From contig CM040125.1 of NCBI GenBank assembly GCA_022559845.1, positions 199,742,102 to 199,806,101 on the forward strand: DNA of 64,000 nucleotides, written 5' to 3'. Source of the DNA: Amorphophallus konjac. Its lineage: Eukaryota; Streptophyta; Magnoliopsida; Alismatales; Araceae. Shown one piece after another: positions 1 through 11,388 of this stretch. How positions within the stretch are numbered: the stretch's first letter is position 1; each line of letters opens with the position of its first letter. The notes beneath the pieces were generated by a model. That model had not been told where the DNA came from. It saw only the letters and a program-made list of their open reading frames with translations, and searched no databases. Both the position numbers and the translations under genes were made by a program.

Positions 1-828
1 GAAGAGAGAATAGCAGAAAGAGTGAGAGAGAGAGAGAGAGCTCGAAGCTGAGAGTTCAGAAAGAAGAAGAAGAAGATAGATTCTGGTTTCAGGATCAAAT
101 CCGAACCAGTTTGCTCTATTGTGAGCTATACTCCGTGTTTCATCATTCCAGCATTCAGTCTGCTGTGTCTTTTTCATTTCGTGTTTTTGACCTTTCTTTA
201 CTATCCTTGTTTTGTTTCCGATCCTCTAGACTGAGGTCGGGTTCCTCCTGTGGTCTCAGGAGAAGGGAGACTAGTCTCCAGTTCTGGGCTTGTGGGTTGC
301 AAGTCCAGGGGTCCCTCCGATTAGGAGGAAGAGAGGCTCTGCCTCTGGTGGGTTGCTGGTAGCAGAGTGCTACTGGCTGGTTCACTGGTAGTGGGGCTGT
401 TACCAGTGAGGTTCCCTCTTGGTATAGAGGAAGAGAGACACGAGTCTCTGGTTCTTAGTGACCGTGGGTTGCTAGAGGCTCCCTCCAGGCAGGAGGAAGA
501 GGGGAGTTTGTTCCCCTGGGTAAGCTGTGTATCAGCTTCTGTTGGCAAGCTGTGTTGCCCAGCTGTTAGTGAAGCCACACTTGGTTTGAGTGTGGGGTGG
601 ATGTAGGTCTGGAGGACCGAACCACCTAAAAATCTCTTGAGCAGTGGTTTGCATTGTGAGTGTGCTTCCGCTAGATGCTTGAATAGGCGCGTCTCATGTG
701 TTTGCTCATTGGTTTAATTGAATTTGGTTTTATTCTGAGATTGCGTCCAGCACTTGAGTTTTTATTTGGGCATTAATTATAGAAGGATACATTCACACCC
801 CTCTGTATCCGGTCATTGCACCCTAACA
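1..828 (+). repeat. Sire1 5' LTR, 3' part (R/U5), truncated by window edge
   Basis: Nearly identical to 34409-35238, the end of the 3' LTR. It ends CACCCTAACA directly before the PBS. It contains a GA microsatellite (about 27-40) and imperfect repeats of a GAGG-rich, 'aggaagag' motif between about 230 and 510. ORFs reading through it are not supported as genes. Confidence 0.9.
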
Positions 829-830
829 AT

Positions 831-842
831 TGGTATCAGAGC
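831..842 (+). other. Primer-binding site, initiator tRNA-Met type (Sire1)
   Basis: TGGTATCAGAGC lies two bases after the LTR end. This is the standard complement to the 3' end of plant initiator tRNA-Met used to prime minus-strand synthesis. Confidence 0.92.
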
Positions 843-959
843 GGGTGTCTGCCTAGAAGGTCCAGCGACTTGCAGATCCGATCTTGTAGTCTTCGATGCT
901 TATCTGTTTTTAGTGCATCAATACTCTTGTTGCCTCGAATCTACATGCTATTTGTTCCC

Positions 960-3182
960 ATGGCTAATCCACCGATTTTTAGTGGTACACACTTCAGTGC
1001 ATGGCTTGCTAATCTAAAGAGTTATGTTAAATCTATTAATCCAGACCTGTGGAAAGTAATTTCACACGGTCCTCATGAACTACCAAAGAAAAAGTCCAAA
1101 TGGACTGACAGGCATACCTCCTTGCATGAAGAGAATCAGAAAGCTTTTAATCTGATGAAAGCAGCTATTGACAGAGCCTTATGGTCTTGTCTTCATGATT
1201 GCAGTTCTGCTAAAGATATTCTGAACATGCTGAAGCGAATTCAGAAGACAAAGAAGGACAGCTGCATGATGGCTGATAGAAATAATCAAGGCAGCATTCA
1301 AGATGAAGATGATGAGGTAAATCCTTTTAAAAATTATACTGTAGATGATTGGGAAAATGCATATGCTGAATTGCTAGAATCACATGAGAGCTTAAGAAGT
1401 CAGTATAAAAAGTTGAAAAAGAATACTAGGTTAGAAAGGTCTAGATCCCCATGTGAAAATTGCTCCAGTATCAAGCAACTTCATGATACCTGTCTATCTG
1501 ATATTCGTAGGTATAAAAATCAGAACGAAAACTTGATGAAGGAATGTGAATGTCTAAAATCTGATCTAAATAAGCTGAAATCTGAAGATAATTCTCTTAG
1601 AAAGTTCTCCAAAGAAAATGAAGAAAGTTTAGAGAAACTGAAAAAAGAGAACATTCTGATGATTGAGAAAATTGAAGCCATAAAATTTGTGAATGTGGAA
1701 TTACAGAAAGATATTGAAGAGAAGGAAAAAGATTTGAAGAAATTTATGGCTGGAAGAAAACTTGAAACTAACTCAGAAGATCAGATTTTAATAAATGAGT
1801 TAATTCAGAATGACAAGTTTAAGGAAGAAAATGAGAAGTTAAAAGTGCTGAACTCCACTATGTCTGAGAGGCTTCTAGCTTTAGAAAAAGGAAAATCTGT
1901 TTACTTTGAAGAATCTGAAAAAATGAAAAATCTGGAACAAGAAGTTGAGGATTACAAAATTGCAAACAAAGTGCTAAGCGAATGTGTAAATTACAATGAA
2001 CAAGAAATTACCAGTTATGAAATACACATCGTTTCTCTGGAAAATGAAATTGAAGATTTGAATAAATCCCTGTCAAAATTTGTGAAAGGACAAGAAAATC
2101 TGGACAGGTTGTTAGGTGTTAAGGTCAATACTTAAAAGGAAGGGTTAGGCTACAATGATATAAATAAAAAGGCTTTCAAAAATAAGCTAATGACATCTTT
2201 TATCAAAGCATCTGATGTAGCCACCACCTCAGAAAATAAACAACCAAATGTTCAGAAGAATCAGAAACAAACAAAAGTTATTGATATGGTCAGTCATGTG
2301 AAGAAAGGATTGGATCACACTGAAAATGTGCATGCTGTAAAACACACTGATATACCGAGGCATGCACATAAGAGGGAAATCATGAAATGTCATTACTGTC
2401 ACAAGATAGGCCATTTGATGCATGAGTGTGAATTAAAAGAACTGGATGATTTAAATGCTGAAATGATGGATGCTGGGAAATATCATGATAGAAATCCTGC
2501 TGCTCATTCAAAGAAAAGTGAATGCTCGCATTGTGGTAGATTAGGCCACACCCTTGTTCAATGTTGGTTTGCTAATGGAAAGAAAAAATCACTCTCACAT
2601 CATGCTAAATCTTATGCTAACCAACATGCTCTTAATATCAACAAAACTACTTCTCTGAACCAGCATGTCAAATGTTTTAATTGTAACAAGCTTGGGCACA
2701 AGGCCACTGAATGTTGGTCAAGCTTTTTTAGAAGAGGGTCTCCTTTCTGCTCCCATTGTGGGAAGCATGGCCATGCAGTCAAGGACTACTGGCATGTCCA
2801 GGGTAGGAATAGAAATTTCAAAGAATTTGGTAGGAACAAACATGTTCTTAAAAGAATTCCTGTTTGCTCAAATTGCAGAAAACCAGGCCACCACGTTGCT
2901 GCTTGCTGGGTGGCTGGTCATGAAAGAAAAAAAATTCATAATTATAACAGAAACCCTCATGCTCACTCTTTTAATGCTCAAGTTCATGCTAGTGTACATA
3001 AGAGGAACATGAAACCTGCTAGTTCATGCCACTATTGTGGGCTGTCTGGGCATTCAATACATAACTGTTTTATCATGAACTCTGACGACTATTTGGCACA
3101 GAAAAGGATGCAGGCAATCCCAAAAGGGGCCAATCACTATGCAAGACCCAAGACCACTTGGGTACTTGCTAGTGGAAAATAG
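960..3182 (+). pseudogene. gag: Sire1 gag, six zinc knuckles, one in-frame stop
   Basis: Capsid/nucleocapsid-type protein of a copia-like element. I chose the ATG at 960 (MANPPIFSG...) because the homologous Sire2 gag begins at an equivalent ATG (MAHPPIYRG...). The N-terminal ~120 residues match the copia gag (UBN2-like) pattern, including DLWKVISHGP. A long Lys/Glu-rich coiled coil follows to about 2130. A single TAA at 2133-2135 interrupts the frame, which then stays open to 3182; a CAA to TAA change would explain it. The C-terminal third holds six CX2CX4HX4C-like knuckles. The fourth has its last Cys replaced by Tyr (codon 2787-2789). Lys/His-rich linkers separate them. No protease follows. 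The family assignment is inference; the motifs and the stop are seen directly. Confidence 0.85.
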
Positions 3183-3949
3183 GAAGGTGCCTGACAGGTG
3201 TGCCTTGGATGGAATAAAGGGGTAATAAACCAGGGCACATAAAACGACCCCATGCCTGAACGCTTCAGGTAAATCTACTGATGTCTTCCTAATCTGAATT
3301 CAATTCTTAATCCATCAGACTGATGATTGTTGTTGAACATATAAACTGCCTGTTTTAGACTAGACATGATTATCATGATTAGAACAATCTTACTTGTCTG
3401 GCATGCCCTTTGATCAGCATGTTTGACCATTATGGTATATCAAATAGTAAGCTATCAAAGGCAGGGAAAATCTGTCTGGAGGTGCTTACTATGTGTGAAG
3501 TGGTCCTTCAGACCAAGTGCTCCGCCTAGTACCATAGGTCATTCTACTGATAAGGGCAGCCTGAATGTGCATGAATCACAAATTCATTTGTTTAGTTTTC
3601 ATGGCAAACACTGCATGCTCTCTGGGGAAGCTTCATGCTCATAGTCAGGGGGAGGCATGCTATTTTTGACTCGTGCTCATTGCATTACATTCCACTTATT
3701 TGAAAAACCATAAGTTTGCTTCAACGTATTGCATTTCAACTGATAGCATGCATGTCATTCGATAAATAATTATTATTTTCAAGAGTTGTGTGTGAGATGT
3801 CCTTGCGTGGGCTGAAAAGGAGCTTGTCAGGTTATCTGGTATCTGAAGAACCTTTGTCTGCCAATGTGGTTAATTGGTGCTGAGTTCAGTCATCTCATGA
3901 GGTTGCAGCTTATTGCTCATGAGCACTCTCTGGTTACTAGATTGAATTT
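3183..3949 (+). other. Sire1 non-coding interior after gag
   Basis: No supportable ORF. In a complete copia element protease and integrase coding would begin here, but none is recognisable. The stretch ends at the AATTT target (3945-3949) of the family A insertion and resumes at 13640. Confidence 0.7.
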
Positions 3950-6199
3950 TGATGTGATACCACCTTGGGGTGATGACCACAAGACAATATGACCCTTGGA
4001 CCTAAGGTTGCAAGCAAGCAAATTGGCGATGATACCACTCGAGCGGCTCACTCGCTTGGTGCACACTTGTGCCCGTGGACAACTAAACGATAATGGAGAG
4101 GGTCCGGGGTGGGACAATGATGCTCCGGTGCTTGGCAAGCTTGGGGAGAATCCTGATTGGGCCAGGGATGCCCACTCACGGGCGGCCGTCACACCATGGG
4201 TGTGGGTTGAAATGGTTCGCTCACAACTCGCTCGCGATGGACACTCACGTGATCGGCAATTTGGGCCGGGCCCTCGCTCTCCGTCCGACGCAGCAAAGCA
4301 ACAATACTAAGCTAAGCAAATGATATTAACCAGCAAGGAAAGGGGGACCGAGGCTCACCTAGCCGGCGTGAAGACGCCGACTCTGGCCGAAGACGGGGGC
4401 GAGCGGGGAGGCAAGGGTTTGCGCCCGCAAGCCGCGTCGGTGTCGCTTCAAAACCTGCGAGAATATTATTACATGAACTACACCTCTCGCAGGAGGGGTG
4501 AACTTGGGGTGAGGATTAAACTTATTACAATCAATACTACCTCCTCGTAGGGAGGGGCCTTCAGCCGGCCAAGCGGGGAGGGGGAATTGGGCGAGGACAC
4601 CTGACTTTCCAAGCTTCACCGGTTCTGCCAATCTTCAGGTTCGCTGGACAGAGGGTTGATGATGATGCTGCCACGGGCTCCTCGAAGCTCCAAACTTGAC
4701 GAAACTGGTGCCAAAAGTTGGCCAACTGACAGAGGATGATGCCTGAATTTTTGGGGAAGCTTTGCAACTCGGGGCTGATCGGACCAGCGACTGGAGCAGG
4801 ACAGCAACACTCTGCCTCTGACTGATGCAGAACTGATGCAGCAACTTACAGAAGGCACTGCGGTCGCTCCCGAACTCCAAATCGAACGAAACTGGTGGTG
4901 ACGCTATCGTGGTCGGAGTAGCTTCGACCAAAAGTTAACGGGGCCACAATCCGATGTCGGAGAGGAGAATGGTGGCCAGATAAGTGAAGATAGGTCAAAC
5001 CTGGACCCACTGGTGGCAGACTGCACACTCTGACGAAAGATTTCAGAACAAATAGCTTGGGCAGGAGAATGGCGTCGTTCTTTCTGGTACTGATGGAGGA
5101 CTAGACGAAGAAGAATTTTGTAGAAGGAAGCGTGCTGGAATTCCTCCAAGGTTGGCCGTAGAACAGCTTCCAAGATCGCTCTGGTCTTCAGTCTGGGACA
5201 GATTGCGCAGTCATTGAAGATGACGTTCCTCCGGACAGCTCCAAACTCGGATGTCGGCAAGACCACCACCGTTGGAAAGCTAACTCGCAGACGATTCCAG
5301 AAATGTAGGTCTTGCCATCTGAATCTTTGAGAGATGGTCGTGGCTGCCTCTGCAAGTCACTACTTTTCTGAAACCTGCAACAGGGACAGAATAGGTGGAG
5401 GAGAGGGTGTGGGGAAGGGCATGAACAAGGGGTTATTTGGTGGATGGGGAAGGTGGGGTGCGACCTTGGGTGGTTAGGGAGGTGGAGAGATGAAAGGGCA
5501 CAGCCCAAGGGAGAGGGAAATTTGAAATTTGGCCTAGGGAAGGGCTCTTTCAGTCTTGGGGAGAGGGAAGGTTGCTTGGGAGAGTGGAAATGTGCCTAGG
5601 AGAAGGGATTTCCACCTAGGGGTTGGAGGGGGAATTGAATGAGTGCATGGGGAAGGGGAAGGGGCCTTAATGAGGGGTGAATGGGGAGGAGAGAGAATGA
5701 ATTTCGAAATTGGGGTGGGGAGGAGAGAGAGGGGGGCTTAACCCACTTAGAGAGAGTGATAGTAAGAGAGAGAGAGAGGGAGATATTGAGAGGGAACTAG
5801 AAGGTGTGGAAATTTTCTGGATTCAATATTCAAGCATAAAACTATTACAAATGAGAGAGGGGTGGGGCTATTTATAGACCCCACACTTTTCCTAAGACCA
5901 AACTGACCCTGAAAAACTAACTAATGACCAAACAGTCCAAGGGAGGGGCGCCCCTGGGCCTAGCCCAATGAATTAGGCCCATTAACCTATCAAACCAACA
6001 TAATGACTTCAAGACTTAGGAAAATAACTTTCTAACCTAGGGACATGACTCAATAAAAGGAAAATTACATGTTTAAGACTCAAATAAAAATAAGAAAATT
6101 ACATGACTCGACTCACAAACACATGAGGAACATAATGGCGCACATTAACGATCAATCCGAGCTTCATAAAATGTGGAGGGGCAAGGGATGTCCCCATCA
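3950..6199 (-). repeat. Family A 3' LTR (left copy)
   Basis: 2250 bp, ends TG...CA when read on the minus strand. It aligns along its full length with 11389-13639 with scattered single-base differences. Overlapping ORFs on both strands recur in both LTR copies and are not supported as genes. Confidence 0.92.
5869..5876 (-). promoter_or_regulatory. TATA box in family A 3' LTR
   Basis: TATAAATA on the minus strand, followed by GC-rich then GA-rich sequence. The same site is at 13309-13316 in the 5' LTR, where it would drive the genomic transcript. Confidence 0.6.
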
Positions 6200-7168
6200 T
6201 ACCCCCGGGGTGGGGAAAACTCGACCGTGTCGAGTATGGGTCCACCGGGGGAGTAGCGTGCCCAACGCAATTCTGGGCGAACCTTGTTCTCCAAACTCGA
6301 CCCATGTCCATAGCCGAGGAACGGTGCTTCCACTCGACAAAGTGGCTCGGACACACCCTTAGGCTGGCGAAGAGATCTTGCTTTGCTTAGTATTGCCGCC
6401 ATGTGCTGACATCGGGCTCTCTGGCTAGTTTGTGGTGGCACTCCGAGGATGTCTCTCACAAGGATAGGTGTAGGCTCAAGACACTCACTAGGATCCACCG
6501 CGGTACCCTTAGAGGGCGCTGGATCCGCCACGTGGGAAGTGGGCTGAATCCCAAAACCCATTTGAAAGTCCAACCCATAAGCTGGGTTACCAAAGCCACT
6601 CAGATCTTGGCAAGGTCCAAGTCCTCGTGCCCTCAGATTGGAGGTGACCCTAAAGTAGAGCCACTCCAAAGCCATCATCACCAAGTTGTCAACTTGGAAC
6701 TCAAAGTGGTGCTTAGGAGTTTGTGCTCGCTTCTTGTGAATCTCACCGCTTGTTGCTTGATACTTGCTTGAATGCATATGCCATGCACTATGATGCGATG
6801 TGAGTTGACAATATATGGTATGCAAAGGTGGTCCAGGACAACCACATATAGACCTATCATGCATTGATGTTATGAGGATGTTGAATGATTTGGGAGGACC
6901 GGGGCATCCATAGGTATGCATGGTGGTGACAAATGCTGGGGGACCCGGACATCCATGTATGCTCCTTTCATGCTTATGACTCATGATGAAAGAGGGTGGA
7001 CCATTACATCCAAATATGGTCCACTTATGCTTCCTACTTGACATGTGGGTGATGTGGATGAATATACCCGACGGACTAATCATGCCAAGCGATGTGATGT
7101 GCCAAGACATATGAATTCCTTTCCCAAAGATGACTTCCTCATGTGGGATGGTGGGGTGGCCTTTGAGC
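6145..7168 (-). CDS. Family A ORF, C-terminal part with four GCPGPP repeats (split gene)
   Basis: Downstream part of the family A protein, separated from 9465-11336 by the solo LTR at 7174-9459. Removing the LTR and one TSD copy joins GAG-TGG-AAG in frame: 1877 + 1024 nt = 967 codons including the stop. Soon after the junction come four copies of a GC(P/N)GPP motif (about 6825-7015), each preceded by a short His/Lys-rich segment. The next ~260 residues match no family I know. The frame stays open through the polypurine region and stops at 6145, 55 bases inside the 3' LTR. Family B ends in the same motif (GCPGPP near 30575). Function unknown. The first ~30 codons of the longer ORF starting at 7263 belong to the solo LTR and are excluded. 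Confidence 0.65.
6200..6216 (-). other. Polypurine-like tract of family A
   Basis: The minus strand reads CACCCCGGGGGTA directly before the 3' LTR. Family B has the aligned CACCCGGGGAGAAT before its LTRs, which supports the boundary and the relationship. Confidence 0.5.
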
Positions 7169-7173
7169 TTCCA

Positions 7174-9459
7174 TGGTGCGGACACCCGAGCAGTTGATCG
7201 GCACGACACACCGAGCCACCGGTACCGCACACGGAGCACGACACGAGCCACCTCAGCGTCCATCTGGCTCGGAGACAGCCTGGAGACTCCGCCTTGAGCC
7301 TCCCCATTTATTATATTTAGCTAGACTTTATGTGTGTGTAATTTGTATTTATTTCGTTGAATTCGGTTTGCCATTTTGAGTGTAATAGGGACTTACGAGC
7401 ATTTCGGACCCCGTGGGCCCCACGGGCCCCCCGGGCCCCACCACATTGGGCCACCTCAGCCTAGGGTCCCACGTGGGGTCAGTCAACATGCCACATGGGT
7501 CATCTAGAAGTTTGAATGGTCAATTGTCCACATGGGGGACAAGGGACCAAAATAGTCAACATTTCCAACCAACACCCACCTACCATGTCAAGCTTGTTCC
7601 CCCCTAGTCAATAGGCTGTCCCCCCTTTATTTTTTTAATTGTATTTTTGTGGAATGGTCACAAGCCATCCCAACCCTCCATCTCACACCCCTAGATCCAA
7701 CGGTGGAGGATGGATTAGATGGGTGACCTATATATGCTTGTATTTTCCCATTTTGATAAATTAATGCCATTTTGAATCAAAGAAATTGTTGGAGCTCCAG
7801 CTTGGTGCGACCCTCTCTCCCCCCTTGCAGCTGTGAAGGTTGCCTCTGGAGCTGTGACTCCTCCCCTATCAGTTCCGGTCATCCTCGCCGCCGCCACGAG
7901 CCGCCACCGCACCGCCATCGTCTTCATCGGAGTTCTGCCCGTGCAATACCACAGCAGCTTCCATGAAATTCAGCCATCATCCACGAGCTCTAATCGACCT
8001 GGGGATTTTACTGGCGGTTCCATAGGTGTCAAGGATATACCAAAAAAATTGGTTTGTCATTCAGATCCCGTTCCATATTTTTAGATTTTCGTCCACTCTT
8101 CCCTTTCAGTTCTGCCAGCAGTCTGTCCAGATTCATCTCCGCCCTGAGTTTTAGGTCTTAGGTCCACTTTTTGATTTTCTTTGGTTCGCCCAATTTTATT
8201 GGATCTTCCTTCCACAAACTCCTTCATCCACAATTTTTATAAATTTCTAGTTCGTCCATTTCATATTTTCCACAAATCGTTCTCAGATCCACCTGAAGTT
8301 CTGTTCACCCGTTCCCAGATCCGACCACCAGACACTCCAAAAATCCTATGAAATCACCACCACCTCTAAATCCAATTCTAAAAATTGTCCCAGCTTGGTG
8401 GTTTGATTATCTACAACTTTTAATAAGAGCTCGAAGTCTGAATCCCATCATAAGTAAGCAGTCAATGGCCGTTTACAGGGAACTAATGTGCTGAACTGAG
8501 AGTTCTGGAACTGTGTAGCAGAGAATTGCAAATTAGTTAAGTTCCAGGTCCACACAGTTTCAGAGGAATCCACTGGCCCTAGGTTGGAGGATTTTGAGTC
8601 CTCTTTCCAACGGCGCTGGTTTCGTCGCATTCCGGTGAGGGGCTGATCGCAGCAGTTGATTTCTCCGGAGCGCGCGCCTGAAAATAGCAAGCAAAAATCC
8701 GTGGGCAGCATTCCACAAGCTTGGAGATCGGAGTTGTTCGGCCACCGATCGGCGTTCCCGGCCGACCGTCTTCCGTGGAGGCGTGCCACCAGGGGTCCCC
8801 ACCACAGTGGGACCCACTCCTGCAGATCCGGAGGCCAGCGCCACCCGTGGGCCCCACGGGCCCTCAGAACCCGCCGTTCGGAAAGCACGAAAACGCGGAG
8901 TTCGGCAACGTCGGGCGACATCAAGATGCTGCCCGTCAACCCAATTCGCGTGATTCCCGGGCCCCGCATGTGACCTTTTACCTCCCTGCGTGGAGTGGGT
9001 CAAATTATTGTACTGCTGTAAAATTGTGTTAACCGGGGGTCCGTGATTGGCCGGGGTTGTCTTCGCCACTCCAGGTGCGTGGAGGTAATGGTCCGAACCC
9101 CTTGGCGTTCATTTGCTTAGCTAGTATACGGTCTTTTGCTACTGCCGAGAGTGTAGGTACTAGCCCGTGTGTCCATGTCACCGCTGTGAGAGTGAGAGTG
9201 ACCCGTCCTGTGACTCCATCCGAGTCCGGATGTGAGTCTGACTACCTTGAACTCTGCTGGTTCCTTAACCGCGCACGATCCACGCTTTCCCTCGCATGGG
9301 ACGCCGAGTGAGTTTGCACTTCTGTTAGCGACGTGTAGCCTATGGGAGCTCTCCGTGTCGGGCCTAATGTCTCTCCCATCATGTGTTGCTGGTCGTGTCC
9401 ACGTCTAGAGTCCGAGGTCCATACCACGTAGAGTCGGTCCCCGTGTCCGTCCCGCATCA
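7174..9459 (+). mobile_element. Solo LTR inside family A
   Basis: 2286 bp starting TGGTGCGGACACC and ending CCGTCCCGCATCA, flanked by the TSD TTCCA (7169-7173 and 9460-9464). The end matches that of family B LTRs (CCGTCCCGCATCA). Similar blocks occur internally in the same order: a TATA box, a GCC-rich coding-like leader, then 'cgtggaggta' and 'gcgcac...cgacgcttccctcg'-like stretches. It is therefore a divergent relative of the B LTRs. No PBS or interior remains, as expected after LTR-LTR recombination. Confidence 0.9.
7729..7735 (+). promoter_or_regulatory. TATA box in solo LTR
   Basis: TATATAT follows 'gggtgacc' and precedes an A/T-rich start region. It is at the same relative place as the TATATAA boxes of family B LTRs. 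Confidence 0.5.
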
Positions 9460-9464
9460 TTCCA

Positions 9465-11336
9465 CTCAAAAGGGTCGAAGGGATCTAGGTAGGTGGATAT
9501 GGGGTGGGGCACTTTCTTGATCTCTAGGCGGGTGTTGCCTAAGGTCATGATTTCTATGGTGTAACCTGGGTCATGGATGAGGTGGGCTTGGCCCAACATG
9601 GTGGGTGGGGGTAGGAAAGGGTGGGTGGTGGGTGATGTGGGTGGGTCACGTGGGTACCCATACTCCCAAAGGAAGGGATCAAAGGGGTCATGGACTGGGT
9701 TTCCTAGAAGAAGAGACTCTATGCCCACATGGTCTTCACACGGTGGGTCCTCCTCCCTCAAGGTAATTGGACCAAGGTCGTTAGTGGGCCAGTCGATCAA
9801 GGTACTTGGGATCTCAATGGAAGGGGAGTGGATCATGATGGGTTTTTCATCTATAGGGAGAATGAGAAGGAGGTCACTAGTGTAGCAACCAATGGTGAAG
9901 ACCGAGGTGATAGAACCATCACATGGGTGGATGAGACTAAGGCTTTTTGGGTGGGCCTTTCCTAAGGTCAATAAGCAAGTCAACCCTAGTTGCCATTCTA
10001 AACCTTTGAGGAGATCATCCCAACCTTCTACCTCATAGTAGGATTGGATTGTGGTGTGATAGGAGTGGAGGGGGGCAATTTGGGATGGATATCCTAATGG
10101 TGAGAGAGGTGGGGGTGAGCTAGGAAGGGTGGGTCCTTGTTTGAGCCATTGGAGTATGACTTCATTCATGGTGAAGGTGTGTGGCTTTTGAGGATCCGGA
10201 CTAGGAGAGGTGGGTGGAAGTGGAGGTTCTTGGATTTCCTCTAGGGTAGGTTTTTGTTCGGGACTAGCATCTATTTCCATGTGGATGGGTGTGTGGGTTT
10301 CAATTCCTAGTGTTAATGGGTTGGGTAGGTCTAATGCGGGAGAATTGTTGATAGCTGGAGCATGGTGCACTTGGGGTGGTGGCCAAGGGTGGTCTTGGAT
10401 TTGGATAGGAAGGGGAAGTAGAGGAGGCCTAGGTTGGGGAAAGATTGGTGTAGGAAGCGGGAGGTGGGTTGGGTGAGGGGTTTTGGGTTGGGGGGTGATG
10501 GCCATTATGGGCCTAGGTGGAGGGGTGGTCATGGGGTCCACTTGGGTTTGAGTGGTGAAGGTTGGATGAGTGGTGGTCCTTATGGAGGGAATCGGGCCGG
10601 TTAAGGGTCTCTTGCCCTTGGGATCGTTTGGGGTGGAGGTGGGGGTTAAAGGGGCTTGACTAGTGTAGGTTAGGGGAGGGGGTTTTGGTTGGGGTGTGGG
10701 GGACCTTATGGGGTTGGGTGAGGAGGTGGAGGCCTTAGATACTTGGGTTTTAGGGGTGAGGTTTTGGACGGGTGGGGTTGAGGGAGTGGGAGTGCTCCTT
10801 AGGCTTTGGTAACCCGGGTAGGAAGGGGACATATATTTTGCCCTAAGTTGCTCCTTCATGTCCTTCCAAGTGGTGATGGGAGTTTCCCTTCTAAGTACCT
10901 TTAGCCCGACAATTTGCATCCAATAAGTTTCTGCCCGTTTGGTAAGTTGCATTTTGGCAACCCATGCCTTTTCATCCTCGGACATAGGATACCAAGTGAA
11001 GTATTGGTCCATTGTAGCTTCCCAATCTAAATATTCTCTAGGAGATGTTCCATCAAAGGTGGGAAGTGGGAAAGGGACCATCCTATTGTCCATCCTTGGG
11101 GTGGGCCTATTTTCTCCAAGTTGGTTGAGTCGGCCCGATATGTTATCAAGCCGCTCATTAGCATAGGTCAAGGCTTTCATGAAGTAGTTGACATGGCCAG
11201 GGAAGTTATGGGTGTTAGTGGTAGGCATCTCTTGGTGGCTTGGACTTATGGAGTGGGCCGATTGGTAAGGTCGATATGAGGTGGCCATACTAGGGGACAA
11301 GAGTGATGCACTTGAAGACTCTAAATGCATAGACAT
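9465..11336 (-). CDS. gag: Family A gag-type ORF, N-terminal and central part (split gene)
   Basis: Begins at the ATG at 11336, 53 bp inside the 5' LTR. Residues ~88-172 match a ty3/gypsy gag core: PTFDGTSPREYLDWEATMD, then AKMQLTKRAETYW and WKDMKEQLRAKY. Residues ~175-385 are Pro/Thr/Ser-rich. Residues ~389-500 (9837-10172) form a region clearly shared with the family B ORF; compare SLSLIHPCDGSITSVFTIGC with SLSLTHPAIGSITSECTVGC. No zinc knuckle, protease or RT is present. The ORF has no internal stop and is broken only by the solo LTR at 9459/9465, after which it continues at 7168. Probable role: capsid protein fused to an uncharacterised domain, mobilised by enzymes in trans (inference). 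Confidence 0.8.
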
Positions 11337-11374
11337 GCCCTAGGACCAACTTGATAGAGACAAGTTGTGAACTT

Positions 11375-11386
11375 GCTCTGATACCA
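11375..11386 (-). other. Primer-binding site, initiator tRNA-Met type (family A)
   Basis: The minus strand reads TGGTATCAGAGC two bases after the 5' LTR end. Confidence 0.9.
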
Positions 11387-11388
11387 CT

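Noticed and set aside
816..959. Upstream extension of Sire1 gag to 816
   Set aside because: It would begin inside the LTR and cross the PBS; the ATG at 960 aligns with the Sire2 gag start.
2665..3012. 115-codon ORF overlapping Sire1 gag
   Set aside because: Alternate frame over the zinc knuckles, with no independent support.
7169..7263. N-terminal ~30 codons of the minus-strand ORF starting at 7263
   Set aside because: They lie in the solo LTR beyond the TSD; the true upstream sequence of this ORF is at 9465 and beyond.
8448..9069. Overlapping ORFs on both strands
   Set aside because: All are inside the solo LTR; GC-rich leader sequence with no shared protein in family B LTRs.
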